A stretch of DNA of 64,000 nt from Mycobacterium sp. E787 (GTDB lineage: Bacteria > Actinomycetota > Actinomycetes > Mycobacteriales > Mycobacteriaceae), in NCBI RefSeq assembly GCF_001668725.1, contig NZ_LZKL01000025.1, positions 62,001-126,000 on the forward strand, written 5' to 3'. Position numbers and translations under genes: made by a program. Positions within the stretch are counted from its first letter, which is position 1, and the number at the start of each line of letters is the position of its first letter. Shown piece by piece: positions 25,699 to 38,523 of this stretch. Below the pieces are notes generated by a model that saw only the letters and a program-made list of their open reading frames with translations, did not search any database and was not told the origin of the DNA.

Positions 25699-28509
25699 AT
25701 GGCTGAGGGTCCCGACACCGCGCTGGAACCGATCGGCGCCGTCCAGCGCACCCGGGTGGGCAGGGAGGCGACGGAGCCGATGCGCGCCGACATCCGGCTG
25801 CTGGGCACGATCCTCGGCGACACCGTGCGAGAGCAGAACGGTGACGAGGTGTTCGATTTGGTCGAACGCGCGCGGGTGGCGTCCTTCCGGGTGCGGCGCT
25901 CCGAGATCGACCGGGCGGAGATGACGCGGATGTTCGACGGCATCGACATCCACCTGGCGATCCCGATCATCCGGGCGTTCAGCCACTTTGCGCTGCTGGC
26001 CAACGTCGCCGAGGACATCCACCGCGAGCGCCGGCGGAAGATTCACGTGGCCGCCGGCGAGCCCCCGCAGGACAGCACCCTGGCCGCGACCTACGCGAAA
26101 CTGGATCTGGCCGAGCTGGATTCGGGCACGGTGGCCGCCGCCCTGAGCGGCGCCCTGGTGTCGCCGGTGATCACCGCCCATCCCACCGAGACCCGCCGGC
26201 GCACCGTGTTCGTCACCCAGCACCGGATCACCGAGTTGATGCGGCTGCACGCCGCCGGGCACACCGAGACCGATCACGGCCGCAACGTCGAGCTCGAGTT
26301 GCGCCGCCAGGTGCTCACGCTGTGGCAGACCGCGCTGATCCGCCTGTCGCGGCTGCAGATCACCGACGAGATCGAGGTCGGCCTGCGCTATTACCCGGCC
26401 GCGCTGTTCAAGGTGATCCCGCAGGTCAACGCCGAGGTGCGCGGCGCGCTGCGCACCCGCTGGCCTGACGCCGACCTGCTCGCGGCGCCCATCCTGCAAC
26501 CCGGCTCGTGGATCGGCGGTGACCGCGACGGGAACCCGAACGTGACCCCCGACGTCGTGCGGCGCGCGACCGGCAGCGCCGCGTTCACCGCGCTGGCGCA
26601 TTACCTGGCCGAGCTCACCGAGCTGGAACAGGAGCTGTCCATGTCGGCGCGACTGATCACGGTCACCGCCGAGTTGACCGCGCTCGCCGAGGGCTGTGAC
26701 GACAAGGCTCGTGCCGACGAACCCTACCGGCGGGCGCTGCGGGTGATCCGGGGCCGGCTCACCGCGACGGCCGCCGAGATCCTGGACCGCCGACCGCAGC
26801 ACGAACTCGACCTGGGCCTGCAGGCGTACTGCGCGCCGGGCGAACTGCGGGCCGACCTGGACGTGGTCGACGCCTCGCTGCGCACGCACGGCGCCGGTCT
26901 GCTGGCCGACGATCGGCTGGCCCGGCTGCGAGAAAGCGTGCACGTCTTCGGGTTTCACCTGTCGGGTCTGGACATGCGGCAGAACTCCGACGTGCACGAG
27001 CAGGTGGTCGGAGAGCTGCTGGCCTGGGCCGGGGTGCACCGGGACTACGGCTCGTTGGCCGAGGACGAACGCGTCGGGCTGCTGGCCGGGGAGCTCGCCA
27101 TCCGGCGCCCGCTGGTCGGCGACCGCACCGCCCAATTGTCCGAGCTGGCCCGCGGCGAGCTGGGCGTCGTCGCGGCGGCGGCCCGCGCGGTCGAGCGTTA
27201 CGGCCCGGCGGCGGTGCCCAACTACGTCATCTCGATGTGCCAGTCGGTGTCGGACGTGCTGGAGGCCGCGATCCTGCTCAAGGAGGCCGGCCTGCTGGAC
27301 GCCTCGGGTCCGGAAACCTATTGCCCCGTGGGCATTTCACCGCTGTTCGAGACGATCGACGACCTGCACAACGGGGCGTCGATCTTGCAGGCGATGCTCG
27401 ACCTTCCGCTGTACCGGTCGCTGGTCGACGCCCGCGGCGGATGCCAGGAGGTCATGCTCGGCTACTCCGACTCCAATAAGGACGGCGGCTACCTGGCCGC
27501 CAACTGGGCCGTCTACCGGGCCGAGTTGACCCTCGTCGAGGTGGCCCGCAAGACCGGTATCCGGTTGCGGCTCTTCCACGGTCGCGGCGGCACCGTCGGC
27601 CGCGGCGGCGGCCCCAGCTACCAGGCGATCCTGGCGCAGCCGCCGGGGGCGGTGAACGGGTCGCTGCGGCTCACCGAGCAGGGCGAGGTGATCGCCGCCA
27701 AGTACGCCGAACCGCAACTGGCGCGGCGCAACCTGGAGAGCCTGGTGGCGGCCACGCTGGAATCGACGCTGCTGGACGTCGAGGGCCTGGGCGAGGCCGC
27801 GGAGCCGGCCTACGCGGTGCTCGACGAGGTGGCGGCCCTGGCGCACCGGGCTTACGCCGAATTGGTCCACGACACACCGGGTTTCGTCGACTACTTCAAG
27901 GCATCCACCCCGGTCAGCGAGATCGGGTCGCTGAACATCGGCAGCAGGCCGACCTCGCGTAAGCCCACCGAATCCATCTCCGACCTGCGCGCCATCCCGT
28001 GGGTGCTGGCCTGGACGCAGTCGCGGGTGATGCTGCCGGGCTGGTACGGCACCGGATCGGCGTTCGAGGAGTGGATCGCGGCCGGCCCGGAAAGCGAAGG
28101 CGAGCGGGTGAAGGTCCTGCACGAGCTGTACGAGCGGTGGCCGTTCTTCCGCAGCGTGCTGTCGAACATGGCGCAGGTGCTCGCCAAGAGCGACCTGGGC
28201 CTGGCGGCCCGCTACTCCGAACTGGTGGCCGACGAATCGTTGCGGCGCCGGGTGTTCGACAAGATCGTCGACGAGCACCGGCGCACCATCGCCATGCACA
28301 AGCTCGTCACCGGCCACGACGACCTGCTCGCCGACAACCCGGCGCTGGCCCGGTCGGTGTTCAACCGCTTCCCATACCTGGAGCCGCTGAACCACCTCCA
28401 GGTCGAGTTGCTGCGCCGCTATCGATCCGGCGACGACGACGAATTGGTGCAGCGCGGCATCCTGCTGACGATGAACGGCTTGGCGAGCGCGTTACGCAAC
28501 AGCGGATGA
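25699..28509 (+). CDS. ppc: Phosphoenolpyruvate carboxylase
   Basis: A 936-residue enzyme that carboxylates PEP with bicarbonate to oxaloacetate, refilling the TCA cycle. The catalytic His161 lies in [10 protein letters not shown]. The Arg/Gly-rich catalytic loop is [19 protein letters not shown]. Other family blocks are [30 protein letters not shown] and [16 protein letters not shown] use the ATG at 25699 ([16 protein letters not shown]) because homology-like sequence begins there; a GTG at 25675 would add 8 residues. The DUF1206 gene follows after 16 bases. From memory M. leprae has ppc here while M. tuberculosis has other genes. Confidence 0.96.
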   Translation: MAEGPDTALEPIGAVQRTRVGREATEPMRADIRLLGTILGDTVREQNGDEVFDLVERARVASFRVRRSEIDRAEMTRMFDGIDIHLAIPIIRAFSHFALLANVAEDIHRERRRKIHVAAGEPPQDSTLAATYAKLDLAELDSGTVAAALSGALVSPVITAHPTETRRRTVFVTQHRITELMRLHAAGHTETDHGRNVELELRRQVLTLWQTALIRLSRLQITDEIEVGLRYYPAALFKVIPQVNAEVRGALRTRWPDADLLAAPILQPGSWIGGDRDGNPNVTPDVVRRATGSAAFTALAHYLAELTELEQELSMSARLITVTAELTALAEGCDDKARADEPYRRALRVIRGRLTATAAEILDRRPQHELDLGLQAYCAPGELRADLDVVDASLRTHGAGLLADDRLARLRESVHVFGFHLSGLDMRQNSDVHEQVVGELLAWAGVHRDYGSLAEDERVGLLAGELAIRRPLVGDRTAQLSELARGELGVVAAAARAVERYGPAAVPNYVISMCQSVSDVLEAAILLKEAGLLDASGPETYCPVGISPLFETIDDLHNGASILQAMLDLPLYRSLVDARGGCQEVMLGYSDSNKDGGYLAANWAVYRAELTLVEVARKTGIRLRLFHGRGGTVGRGGGPSYQAILAQPPGAVNGSLRLTEQGEVIAAKYAEPQLARRNLESLVAATLESTLLDVEGLGEAAEPAYAVLDEVAALAHRAYAELVHDTPGFVDYFKASTPVSEIGSLNIGSRPTSRKPTESISDLRAIPWVLAWTQSRVMLPGWYGTGSAFEEWIAAGPESEGERVKVLHELYERWPFFRSVLSNMAQVLAKSDLGLAARYSELVADESLRRRVFDKIVDEHRRTIAMHKLVTGHDDLLADNPALARSVFNRFPYLEPLNHLQVELLRRYRSGDDDELVQRGILLTMNGLASALRNSG

Positions 28510-28525
28510 CGGGCATCCACGTGGA

Positions 28526-29317
28526 ATGGAACCGGCACAGGTGGCGCAGAACACCGTCTTCGAACGACTCGCCCGGGCCGGGTATGTCGTCAACGGGCTG
28601 CTGCACCTGATCGTCGGCTACCTCGCCTTCCGGATGGCCTTCGGCGACGGCGGCACGGCCGATCAGACCGGTGCGCTGGCGACGCTCGCGGCCAAACCGG
28701 GCGGTCCGGTCGCGCTCTGGGTCGCCGCGGCCGCCCTGCTGACGATGGGCCTCTGGCGGCTCGTCGAGACGGCCCTCGGCCGGTCCTACGACCGCAAATC
28801 CGAGGACGCGTCGTCAAGCGTGTGGGACCGGGCGAAGGCCTTCGGACTGGCCGCGGTCTATCTCGCGTTCGCCTATTCGGCTTTCGGGTTCGCGCGGGGT
28901 GCGGGAAGGCCGGCCGATCAACAGAATTCGAGCATCAGCGCCCGCCTGATGCAGACCACCGCCGGCACCCTTGCGCTGATCGCGTGCGGCGTGATCATCG
29001 TCGGCATCGGCGCCTATCACGTCTACAAGGGCGCGAGCCGCAACTTCGTCGGAGACCTCAAGGGCAAGTCGGGTGGCCTGGTGCGACGGCTCGGCGCGGC
29101 CGGCTATGTCGCAAAGGGCACGGTGATCGCCGTCACCGGGGCGCTGATCGTCGTCGCCGCCTGCCGCTCGGAACCGAAGAGGGCCACCGGGCTCGACGGG
29201 GCGCTGAAAACCCTCGGCGCGCAGCCCTACGGGGCGGCGTTGTTGATCGCGGCCGGCGCGGGAATCATCACGTACGGCCTGTACAGCTTCGTCATGGCCC
29301 GATCCACCAAGATGTAG
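28526..29317 (+). CDS. DUF1206 family membrane protein
   Basis: A 263-residue inner-membrane protein with six hydrophobic segments arranged as three repeats of a two-helix unit, each opening with an ARAGYVVNGLLHLIVGY-like motif (repeat 3: GAAGYVAKGTVIAVTGA). This is the DUF1206 pattern. The function is unknown. It lies 16 bases after ppc and is probably co-transcribed; it ends 2 bases before the convergent small helical gene. The ribosome site is weak (GTGGA). Confidence 0.85.
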   Translation: MEPAQVAQNTVFERLARAGYVVNGLLHLIVGYLAFRMAFGDGGTADQTGALATLAAKPGGPVALWVAAAALLTMGLWRLVETALGRSYDRKSEDASSSVWDRAKAFGLAAVYLAFAYSAFGFARGAGRPADQQNSSISARLMQTTAGTLALIACGVIIVGIGAYHVYKGASRNFVGDLKGKSGGLVRRLGAAGYVAKGTVIAVTGALIVVAACRSEPKRATGLDGALKTLGAQPYGAALLIAAGAGIITYGLYSFVMARSTKM

Positions 29318-29319
29318 GG

Positions 29320-29700
29320 CTAGCGGTTGCGCAACCGGTCCAGCATGCCGCGCACGGCGTGCTCGGTCATCGACAGCGGCGACATCATCGTCTCGCCCAC
29401 CTTCACCATGTCGTCGATCCGCTGCACGATGGCCTCCACCGGCTCGACCAACACGATCAGCCGCTTGGCCAGATCGTCGAGGCTGGCCAGGGTCCCGTCC
29501 AGGTGATCCAGCCCAGCCTCCATGCGCTCCACGGTGGCGTTCAGGTTCGACAGCGAGCTGTTGAGCTCCGTCATCGTCCTGCTCAGGCCGTCGAGGACGT
29601 CCTCGACCTGTTCGACGGTCTTGTCGGCGTTCAGGGCGGCCTGGGTGAGGGTCTTGATCCGGCTTCGCTCGGACCCACCGCGCACGGTTCTGTCTGCCAT
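29320..29700 (-). CDS. Small helical protein (Rv1444c-like)
   Basis: A 126-residue protein with a charged N terminus (MADRTVRGGSERSRIKTLTQ) and then almost continuous amphipathic heptad-type helix (VEQVEDVLDGLSRTMTELNS; LDHLDGTLASLDDLAKRLIV), so it probably forms a coiled coil. No signal peptide or catalytic motif is seen. It lies 23 bases downstream of pgl and is the last gene of the tkt-tal-zwf-opcA-pgl operon, the place of Rv1444c in M. tuberculosis. The function is unknown; the conserved linkage suggests a link to this operon or simply read-through. Confidence 0.78.
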   Translation of the reverse strand: MADRTVRGGSERSRIKTLTQAALNADKTVEQVEDVLDGLSRTMTELNSSLSNLNATVERMEAGLDHLDGTLASLDDLAKRLIVLVEPVEAIVQRIDDMVKVGETMMSPLSMTEHAVRGMLDRLRNR

Positions 29701-29723
29701 GACTGAATTATGACTCCGACGCC

Positions 29724-30461
29724 TCAGCCGGGAAGCTTGGACGCGGCCTCTCGGTCGAGCAGCCAGAGCGTGGTCTCGCGCCCGATGGCTCCGGCCGCGG
29801 GCACCGACGCCGGCGCGGCGCCGCCGATGGCGGCCGCCGCCGCCTCGGCCTTGCCCGCCCCGGACACCATCAGCCACACCTCGCGCGAGCGCTGGATCGC
29901 GGGCAGCGTCAACGTGATTCGCTGCGGCGGCGGCTTGGGGGAGTCCTCGACGGGAAGCACCATGCGCGTCGTCTCCCGCACTGCGGGCGTGTCGGGGAAC
30001 AGCGAGTTGATGTGGCCCTCGGGCCCCATCCCCAGCAGGTGGACGTCGAAGTTGGGCACCGGCTCGCCGGTTTCGGCGTTGGCGGCCAGCAACTGCTCGT
30101 AGGCCAGCGCCGCGGCGGCGAGATCGGCGCCGAACTCGCCATCGCTGGCGGGCATCGCGTGCACTTGGCTCGACGGGATGTCGATGTGATCGAGCAGGGC
30201 TTCCCGCGCCTGCTTGTCGTTGCGCTCGTCGTCGTCCTCGGGCACGTAGCGCTCGTCGCCCCAGAACAGATGGACGGTGGACCAGTCGATCGGCTGATCT
30301 CTGAGGTGTCTCAGCAGCCCGATGCCGTTGCCGCCGCCGGTCAGCACGATCAGCGCCCGTCCCCGGGCCGTCACGGCGGAGTGAATGGTATCCACCAGGC
30401 GTCCGCCCGCGGCTTCGACCAGGGCGTCGCCGTCCGGAAAAACCTCGACTTCGGGACTCAT
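29724..30461 (-). CDS. pgl: 6-phosphogluconolactonase
   Basis: This 245-residue DevB-type enzyme hydrolyses 6-phosphogluconolactone to 6-phosphogluconate, the second oxidative pentose phosphate step. Visible blocks: [15 protein letters not shown], the active-site region [19 protein letters not shown], and [20 protein letters not shown]. The start is ATG at 30461 ([17 protein letters not shown]), overlapping the opcA stop by 4 bases. The frame is open upstream, but the overlap and length fit this start. Called devB in older mycobacterial annotations. Confidence 0.95.
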   Translation of the reverse strand: MSPEVEVFPDGDALVEAAGGRLVDTIHSAVTARGRALIVLTGGGNGIGLLRHLRDQPIDWSTVHLFWGDERYVPEDDDERNDKQAREALLDHIDIPSSQVHAMPASDGEFGADLAAAALAYEQLLAANAETGEPVPNFDVHLLGMGPEGHINSLFPDTPAVRETTRMVLPVEDSPKPPPQRITLTLPAIQRSREVWLMVSGAGKAEAAAAAIGGAAPASVPAAGAIGRETTLWLLDREAASKLPG

Positions 30462-31369
30462 ACGTACTGCACCTTCTCGATCCCTTCGAGCGCGGCAAAA
30501 TAGATTTCGTCGGCGTCCAGCCGCCGCAGGTCCTCGGCCAGGCATTCACCGGTTTCCCTGCGCGCCAACGGAACCAGTGCGTCCGGCTTGGCGGTCCGGC
30601 TGAGCGTGGCCGTCCTGCCGTCCTGCGGCCTGCTCAAGACGACGGTCTCGCTCTTGCGTGTCAGCTCGACCTTGAGGTCGCCCACCGCGCGGCGCACCGG
30701 GCCGTCGATCCGGCTGGCGAGCCAGCCCGCCATGATGTCCAGGGCGGGCTCGGACTTCAAACCCGACACCAGGGCCGACTCGATCGGTTCGTGGGGCGGC
30801 TGGTCGACGGTGGAGGTCAGCAGCGCCCGCCAATAGGTGACACGCGCCCAGCACAGGTCGGTGTCGCCGGCGGTGTATCCGGGCAGCCGGCTCTTGATCG
30901 CCGACAACGGGTCGACGCCGTTGGTGGCGTCGGTGATGCGGCGGATCGCCAACTTGCCCAGCGGGTCTCGGGCGGGCACCTCCGGGGCGATGTCGGGCCA
31001 CCACGCCACCACCGGGATGTCGGGGAGCAGGAAGGGAATGACCACGCTGGACGCGTGGCCGGCCAGCGGACCGGACAGCGTCAGGATCACCACCTCGCCG
31101 GCGCCGGTGTCGCCACCGGCGCGCAGCTGCGCGTCCAGCCGGGCTTCGTCGGCGTACGGATCGCCCCGCATCGTGACGATGATCCGGCTGGGGTGTTCGT
31201 GGCTGGCGGCGTTGGCCGCGGCGAGCGATTCCTCAAGCATGTCTTCGCTGTCGGGCACGATGATCAGCGTCAGCACCCGCCCCATGGTGACGGCGCCCAC
31301 CTTCTGGCGAAGCTCGTCAAGTTTCTTGTTGACCGCGTTGGTGGTGGTGTCGGGCAGATCGACAATCAT
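30458..31369 (-). CDS. opcA: Glucose-6-phosphate dehydrogenase assembly protein OpcA
   Basis: OpcA binds and allosterically activates glucose-6-phosphate dehydrogenase in actinobacteria and cyanobacteria. The 303-residue product has the usual mycobacterial length. Sequence features include [20 protein letters not shown] at the N terminus, [18 protein letters not shown] in the centre and [19 protein letters not shown] at the C terminus. A GAGGAG ribosome site precedes the ATG. It is 49 bases downstream of zwf and overlaps pgl by 4 bases, consistent with joint production with its partner. Confidence 0.95.
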   Translation of the reverse strand: MIVDLPDTTTNAVNKKLDELRQKVGAVTMGRVLTLIIVPDSEDMLEESLAAANAASHEHPSRIIVTMRGDPYADEARLDAQLRAGGDTGAGEVVILTLSGPLAGHASSVVIPFLLPDIPVVAWWPDIAPEVPARDPLGKLAIRRITDATNGVDPLSAIKSRLPGYTAGDTDLCWARVTYWRALLTSTVDQPPHEPIESALVSGLKSEPALDIMAGWLASRIDGPVRRAVGDLKVELTRKSETVVLSRPQDGRTATLSRTAKPDALVPLARRETGECLAEDLRRLDADEIYFAALEGIEKVQYV

Positions 31370-31418
31370 TGGCGCCGCTCCTCAGCATCACTGCGTTCTG
31401 CATCGTCGCCGGCGCGGA

Positions 31419-32984
31419 TCATGGCCGCCGCCATTCCCGGCCCGTGCGGCGCAGCATCTCGAACGCCGACTCCGGACCCCAGGTGCCGGCCTCGTACGGG
31501 TCGGGCTTGCCGTGCGACGCCCAGTTCTCCAGCACGGGATCCAGTATCTCCCAGGCCAATTCGACCTCTTCGTTCACCGGGAACAGCGACGGCTCGCCCA
31601 GCAGCACGTCGAGGATCAGCTGCTCATAGGCCTCCGGTGATTCCTCGGCGAATGCCGAGCCGTAAGAGAAGTCCATGTTGACGTCGCGGACCTCCATCGC
31701 GGTGCCCGGCACCTTGGAGCCGAACCGCAGCGTTGTGCCCTCGTCGGGCTGCACGCGGATGACCATGGCGTTGGCGCCCAGCTCGTCGGTCATTGTGGCG
31801 TCGAACGGCAGGTGCGGCGCGCGCTTGAAGATCAGGGCGATCTCGGTCACCCTGCGGCCCAGGCGTTTTCCGGTGCGCAAGTAGAACGGCACGCCCGCCC
31901 AGCGGCGGGTGTCGACCTCGAGCGTGATCGCGGCGAACGTCTCGGTGGTGGAGTCTTTGGAAAACCCCTCCTCGTCCAGCAGCCCGACGACCTTCTCGCC
32001 GCCCTGCCAGCCGCCGGTGTACTGGCCGCGGCTGGTGGTCTCGTCGAGCGGTTCGGCGAGCTGCGTCGCCGAGAGCACCTTGATCTTCTCGGTCTGCAGC
32101 GCAGCCGGATTGAAGCTCACCGGCTCCTCCATCGCGGTCAGCGCCAGCAGCTGCATCAGGTGGTTCTGGATGACGTCGCGGGCGGCGCCGATGCCGTCGT
32201 AGTAGCCGGCCCGGCCGCCCAGCCCGATGTCCTCGGCCATGGTGATCTGCACGTGGTCGACGTAGTGGGCGTTCCAGATCGGGTCGAACAACTGGTTGGC
32301 GAATCGCAGCGCCAGGATGTTGCGGACCGTCTCCTTGCCCAGGTAGTGGTCGATGCGGAACACCGCCTCCTCCGGGAAGACGGCGTTGACGGTTTTGTTC
32401 AGCTCGCGGGCGCTATCCAGGTCGTGGCCGAACGGCTTTTCGATGACCACCCGGCTCCACCGGTCGCCCTGCGGCCGGGCCAGACCGGACTTGTGCAGCT
32501 GCTCGCACACCACCGGGAAGGCGTTCGGTGGGATCGCCAGGTAGAAGGCGTGGTTGCCGCCGGTGCCGCGCTCGGCGTCGAGCTTCTCCAGCGTCTCGGC
32601 GAGCCGGGCGAACGCCTCGTCGTCGTCGAAAGCGCCCGGCACGAAACGGAATCCCTCGGCCAGCCGCTCCCAGTTCTCCTCCCGGAACGGCGTGCGGCAG
32701 TGCTCCTTGACGGCCTGGTAGACCACCTTGCGGAAGTCCTGGGTCTGCCAGTCCCGGCGGGCGAAGCCCACCAGCGAGAAGGTCGGCGGCAGCAGCCCGC
32801 GATTGGCGAGGTCGTAGATCGCCGGCATCACCTTCTTACGGGCCAGGTCGCCGGTGACGCCGAAGATCACCATGCCGCACGGGCCGGCGATCCTGGGCAG
32901 ACGCTTGTCCTGCTTGTCCCGCAACGGGTTCCGCCACGGCGTGGCGCCCCCCCGAGGGTCCGCTTTCGAGTTCGCAGGCGTCAT
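31419..32984 (-). CDS. zwf: Glucose-6-phosphate 1-dehydrogenase
   Basis: This 521-residue enzyme oxidises glucose 6-phosphate to 6-phosphogluconolactone and is the main NADPH entry of the pentose phosphate pathway. The dinucleotide-binding motif is [20 protein letters not shown]. The catalytic block [11 protein letters not shown] contains the active-site His and Lys. The ATG overlaps the tal stop by 4 bases. opcA, whose product it needs, follows directly. It corresponds to zwf2 of M. tuberculosis; no second copy is in the window. Confidence 0.97.
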   Translation of the reverse strand: MTPANSKADPRGGATPWRNPLRDKQDKRLPRIAGPCGMVIFGVTGDLARKKVMPAIYDLANRGLLPPTFSLVGFARRDWQTQDFRKVVYQAVKEHCRTPFREENWERLAEGFRFVPGAFDDDEAFARLAETLEKLDAERGTGGNHAFYLAIPPNAFPVVCEQLHKSGLARPQGDRWSRVVIEKPFGHDLDSARELNKTVNAVFPEEAVFRIDHYLGKETVRNILALRFANQLFDPIWNAHYVDHVQITMAEDIGLGGRAGYYDGIGAARDVIQNHLMQLLALTAMEEPVSFNPAALQTEKIKVLSATQLAEPLDETTSRGQYTGGWQGGEKVVGLLDEEGFSKDSTTETFAAITLEVDTRRWAGVPFYLRTGKRLGRRVTEIALIFKRAPHLPFDATMTDELGANAMVIRVQPDEGTTLRFGSKVPGTAMEVRDVNMDFSYGSAFAEESPEAYEQLILDVLLGEPSLFPVNEEVELAWEILDPVLENWASHGKPDPYEAGTWGPESAFEMLRRTGREWRRP

Positions 32985-34102
32985 TTGCCGTTGGAGTCCA
33001 GTTGCTTCTGTGTCTCTTCCAGCAGCTCCGACCAGGACTCCACGAACTTGTCCACGCCCTCTTTCTCCAGGACGATGAAGACATCGGTCAGGTCGACGCC
33101 GACGCCGGCCAGCTTGTCGAACACCTCCTGGGCGGCCGAAGCGGTGCCGGTGACGGTGTCGCCCTTGATGTCGCCGTGATCGGCGACGGCGTCAATCGTC
33201 TTCTCCGGCATGGTGTTGACCGTGTTCGGCGCTACCAGCTCGGTGACGTAGAGCGTGTCGGAGTAGTCGGGGTTCTTGACGCCCGTGGAGGCCCACAGCG
33301 GGCGCTGCACCCGCGCGCCGTCGGACTTGAGCGCCGCGTAGCGATCACCGCCCTTGAAGACCTCCTCGTAGGCGGCATACGCCAACCGGGCATTGGCCAC
33401 CCCGGCCTTGCCGCGCAGCCCGAGCGCCTCCTCCGATCCGATCTTCTCCAGCCGCTTGTCGACCTCGGTGTCCACCCGCGACACGAAGAACGACGCCACC
33501 GAATGGATCTTGGACAGGTCGTGGCCGGCTTCGCGGGCCTTCTCCAGCCCGGCCAGGTAGGCGTCCATCACCGCGCGGTGCCGCTCGACGGAGAAGATCA
33601 GCGTGACGTTGACCGAAATCCCTTCCGCCAGAACGGAAGTGATGGCCGGGATGCCGGCTTCGGTCGCCGGGATCTTGATGAACAGGTTGGGCCGATCGAC
33701 GATCTTCCACAGCTCGACGGCCTGCGCAACGGTCTTGTCGGTGTCGGCGGCCAGCCGCGGGTCGACCTCGATGGACACCCGGCCGTCGACCCCGTCGGAG
33801 CCCTCCCACTGGGGACGCAGCACATCGCACGCGCTGCGCACGTCGTCGGTGGTCACCGTGCGCACGGTGGCGTCGACGTCGGCGCCGCGCTCGGCGAGCT
33901 CGGCGATCTGACCGTTGTAGGAATCGCCCTCGGCGAACGCCTTCTGGAAGATCGACGGGTTGGTGGTCACGCCGACAACGCTCTTGGTGTCGATCAGCTC
34001 CTGCAGGTTGCCCGACTGCAGCCGCTCGCGCGACAAGTCATCCAGCCACACCGATACTCCCGCCGCGCTCAGCGCCGCGAGGTTAGGGTTCTGACCGGCC
34101 AT
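32981..34102 (-). CDS. tal: Transaldolase
   Basis: A 373-residue TIM-barrel enzyme transferring a dihydroxyacetone unit from sedoheptulose 7-phosphate to glyceraldehyde 3-phosphate through a Schiff-base Lys, probably the one in NLFIKIPAT. The N terminus has the class signature [12 protein letters not shown]. The ATG at 34102 ([16 protein letters not shown]) has AAAGGG 8 bases upstream; an in-frame GTG 9 bases earlier is too close to that site. It lies between tkt (15 bases upstream) and zwf (4-base overlap). Confidence 0.97.
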   Translation of the reverse strand: MAGQNPNLAALSAAGVSVWLDDLSRERLQSGNLQELIDTKSVVGVTTNPSIFQKAFAEGDSYNGQIAELAERGADVDATVRTVTTDDVRSACDVLRPQWEGSDGVDGRVSIEVDPRLAADTDKTVAQAVELWKIVDRPNLFIKIPATEAGIPAITSVLAEGISVNVTLIFSVERHRAVMDAYLAGLEKAREAGHDLSKIHSVASFFVSRVDTEVDKRLEKIGSEEALGLRGKAGVANARLAYAAYEEVFKGGDRYAALKSDGARVQRPLWASTGVKNPDYSDTLYVTELVAPNTVNTMPEKTIDAVADHGDIKGDTVTGTASAAQEVFDKLAGVGVDLTDVFIVLEKEGVDKFVESWSELLEETQKQLDSNGK

Positions 34103-34117
34103 GTGAATCACCCTTTC

Positions 34118-36208
<2,091 letters not shown>

Positions 36209-36462
36209 GACTCTGTCCTTGGGGTCATCGAGCTGATCAATCCCACCCTAGTGCGGGAGCGCCGGCTAATGCAGTGCAGGATCCGGGTACCCGCGGCCGG
36301 GCGGTGCGAAAATACGCGCCCGTTGCCTGCGCTTTGCAATTCGTTCGGAATTCTCGGAAGAATCTGCCTGAATGGACCCTGCGGGTCGGCTGCCGGTGGC
36401 CCGCGGTCTACCATCGTGCGTAGTAGATGCTGCGCGCTGCTGCGACCCCGAGGAGTTAATGC

Positions 36463-37449
36463 GTGAGCGTTCGCGGGCGCGTCGCGCCGAGTCGAGAAGC
36501 ACCGAGCCGAGGCCATGGCGCCGCCCGGCGACAAGCCGGGCCCGAGAGCGGCCCGGTGCGGGGCGGGGCCATCGGCACAGTGCTGGCGTACCTGGCGCTG
36601 ACCAAGCCGCGCGTCATCGAACTGCTGCTCGTCACCGCGATACCCGCCATGCTGCTCGCCCACCGCGGGACCGTGAACCCGCTGCTGATCCTCGACACCC
36701 TGATCGGCGGAATGCTGGCCGCCGGCGGCGCCAACACGCTCAACTGCGTGGCCGACGCCGACATCGACAAGGTGATGAAGCGCACCGCGCGCCGGCCGCT
36801 GGCGCGGGCCGCGGTGCCGACGCGCAACGCCCTGGTGCTGGGGCTGGTGCTCAGCGTTGGTTCGTTCTTCTGGCTCTGGTGGACGACGAACCTGCTGTCC
36901 GGGCTGCTCGCCGTCGCCACCATCGCGTTCTACGTGTTCGTCTACACGCTGTTGCTCAAGCGCCGCACGTCGCAAAACGTCGTGTGGGGCGGGGCGGCCG
37001 GTTGCATGCCGGTGATGATCGGCTGGTCGGCCGTCACCGGCACCATCGGCTGGCCGGCGCTGGTGATGTTCGCGGTCATCTTCTTCTGGACGCCGCCGCA
37101 CACCTGGGCGCTGGCGATGCGCTACAAGGACGACTACAAGGCGGCCGGGGTCCCGATGCTGCCCGCGGTGGCGACCGAGCGTCAGGTCACCAAGCAGATC
37201 CTGATCTACACCTGGCTGACGGTGCTCGCGACGCTGGCGCTCGCGCTGGCGACCGGCTGGCTGTACGCGGCGGTCGCCTTCGTGGCCGGGGCGTGGTTCC
37301 TGGCGATGGCCCACCAGCTCTACGCGAGCGTGCGCGGGGGCGAGCCGGTCAAGCCGTTGCGGCTGTTCCTGCAGTCGAACAACTACCTGGCGGTGGTCTT
37401 CTGCGCGCTGGCGGTCGACTCCGTCGTCGCGCTGCCGACGCTGCTCTAG
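36463..37449 (+). CDS. ctaB: Protoheme IX farnesyltransferase (heme O synthase)
   Basis: This 328-residue polytopic enzyme farnesylates heme B to heme O, the first step to heme A for cytochrome c oxidase. The first prenyl-diphosphate motif is [20 protein letters not shown], and the second is [16 protein letters not shown]. Around eight hydrophobic helices are present. The GTG start is set by AGGAG 7 bases upstream. The N-terminal 30 residues are polar and probably cytoplasmic. ctaA, for the next step, is 2.6 kb away on the other strand. A strong hairpin follows at 37466. Confidence 0.96.
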   Translation: MSVRGRVAPSREAPSRGHGAARRQAGPESGPVRGGAIGTVLAYLALTKPRVIELLLVTAIPAMLLAHRGTVNPLLILDTLIGGMLAAGGANTLNCVADADIDKVMKRTARRPLARAAVPTRNALVLGLVLSVGSFFWLWWTTNLLSGLLAVATIAFYVFVYTLLLKRRTSQNVVWGGAAGCMPVMIGWSAVTGTIGWPALVMFAVIFFWTPPHTWALAMRYKDDYKAAGVPMLPAVATERQVTKQILIYTWLTVLATLALALATGWLYAAVAFVAGAWFLAMAHQLYASVRGGEPVKPLRLFLQSNNYLAVVFCALAVDSVVALPTLL

Positions 37450-37465
37450 TCGATCGCCGAGCAGT

Positions 37466-37507
37466 CGCAAAAGCCCCTCATTCCGCCCCGAAAAGAGGGC
37501 TTTTGCG
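37466..37507. terminator. Bidirectional hairpin terminator with T/A-rich flanks
   Basis: CGCAAAAGCCCCTC (37466-37479) pairs with GAGGGCTTTTGCG (37495-37507), with one bulged C. The A/T runs in the stem act as tails in both directions. It lies between the convergent ctaB and quinone oxidoreductase genes. Confidence 0.8.
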
Positions 37508-37526
37508 TCTGCTCGCGCTCTGAAAG

Positions 37527-38504
37527 CTAGGGCAACAGCACGATCGAGCCCGTCGTCTTGCGGCCCTGCAGGTCCTGATGCGCCCGGGCCGCTTCGGCCA
37601 GCGGGTACCGGCCACCCACTTCGATCGTGAGGCCGCCGGCGGCGATCGCGTCGAAGAGTTCGCCTGCGCGCCAATGAAACTCGTCGCCGGTCCGGATGAA
37701 GTGCGCCAGCGACGGCCGGGTCAAGAACACCGACCCGGCGGCGTTGAGGCGCTGCGGGTCGAAAGGCGGGACGGGCCCGCTGGCCGCACCGAACAGCGCC
37801 AGGGTGCCGCGGACGGCCAGGCTGGCCAGGCTGGCGTCGAACGTGGTCTTGCCCACACCGTCGTACACCGCCGCCACCCCCGCGCCGCCCGTCAACTCGC
37901 GGATCCGCTTGCCGAACTGTTCCGCGTCGTCGGGGTAGGAGAGCACCTCGTCGGCGCCGGCCTCCTTCGACATCCGCGCCTTCTCAGGCGTGGAGACCGT
38001 GGTGATGACCCGCGCGCCGAGCAGCCGGGCCCACTGCGTCAGGATCAGCCCGACGCCCCCGGCGCCGGCGTGCACCAGCACCGTGTCCCCGCTTTGCACC
38101 GGATACACCGACTTCAGCAAATAGTGCGCCGTCAGGCCCTTCAGCATCACCGAGGCCGCCACGTCGGACGTCACGCCGTCGGGCACCTTCGCGGTCAAAG
38201 ACGCCGGGGCGGTGGCGAATTCGGCGTATCCACCGGACATTGCGGCGGCGGTGCCCACCCGGTCGCCCGCGCTGAACCCGTCGACCCCGTCGCCGGTGGC
38301 GACGACGGTGCCGGAGGTCTCCTGGCCGAGGATGAACGGCAACTCCCGCGGGTACTGACCGGAGCGGAAATAGGTGTCGATGTAGTTGACGCCGATCGCC
38401 TCGGCCTTGATCAAGACCTCGCCGGGACCGGGCGTGGGTTCGGGGACGTCGACGTAGCGCAGGACTTCGGGGCCGCCGGTTTCGCTGATTTCGATTGCGT
38501 ACAT
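37527..38504 (-). CDS. qor: NADPH:quinone oxidoreductase (QorA-like, zinc-free MDR family)
   Basis: A 325-residue medium-chain dehydrogenase/reductase of the quinone oxidoreductase subgroup, expected to reduce quinones with NADPH. The start is ATG at 38504 (MYAIEISETGGPEVLRYVDV). The substrate-domain motif VNYIDTYFRSGQYP and the nucleotide motif VLVHAGAGGVGLILTQWARL are present. The zinc-ligand cysteines of alcohol dehydrogenases are absent, as expected in this subgroup. Position and sequence match Rv1454c. It is divergent from the ATP-grasp-like gene with only 19 bases between starts. Confidence 0.93.
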   Translation of the reverse strand: MYAIEISETGGPEVLRYVDVPEPTPGPGEVLIKAEAIGVNYIDTYFRSGQYPRELPFILGQETSGTVVATGDGVDGFSAGDRVGTAAAMSGGYAEFATAPASLTAKVPDGVTSDVAASVMLKGLTAHYLLKSVYPVQSGDTVLVHAGAGGVGLILTQWARLLGARVITTVSTPEKARMSKEAGADEVLSYPDDAEQFGKRIRELTGGAGVAAVYDGVGKTTFDASLASLAVRGTLALFGAASGPVPPFDPQRLNAAGSVFLTRPSLAHFIRTGDEFHWRAGELFDAIAAGGLTIEVGGRYPLAEAARAHQDLQGRKTTGSIVLLP

Positions 38505-38523
38505 GGGGATATCATGCCCGGGC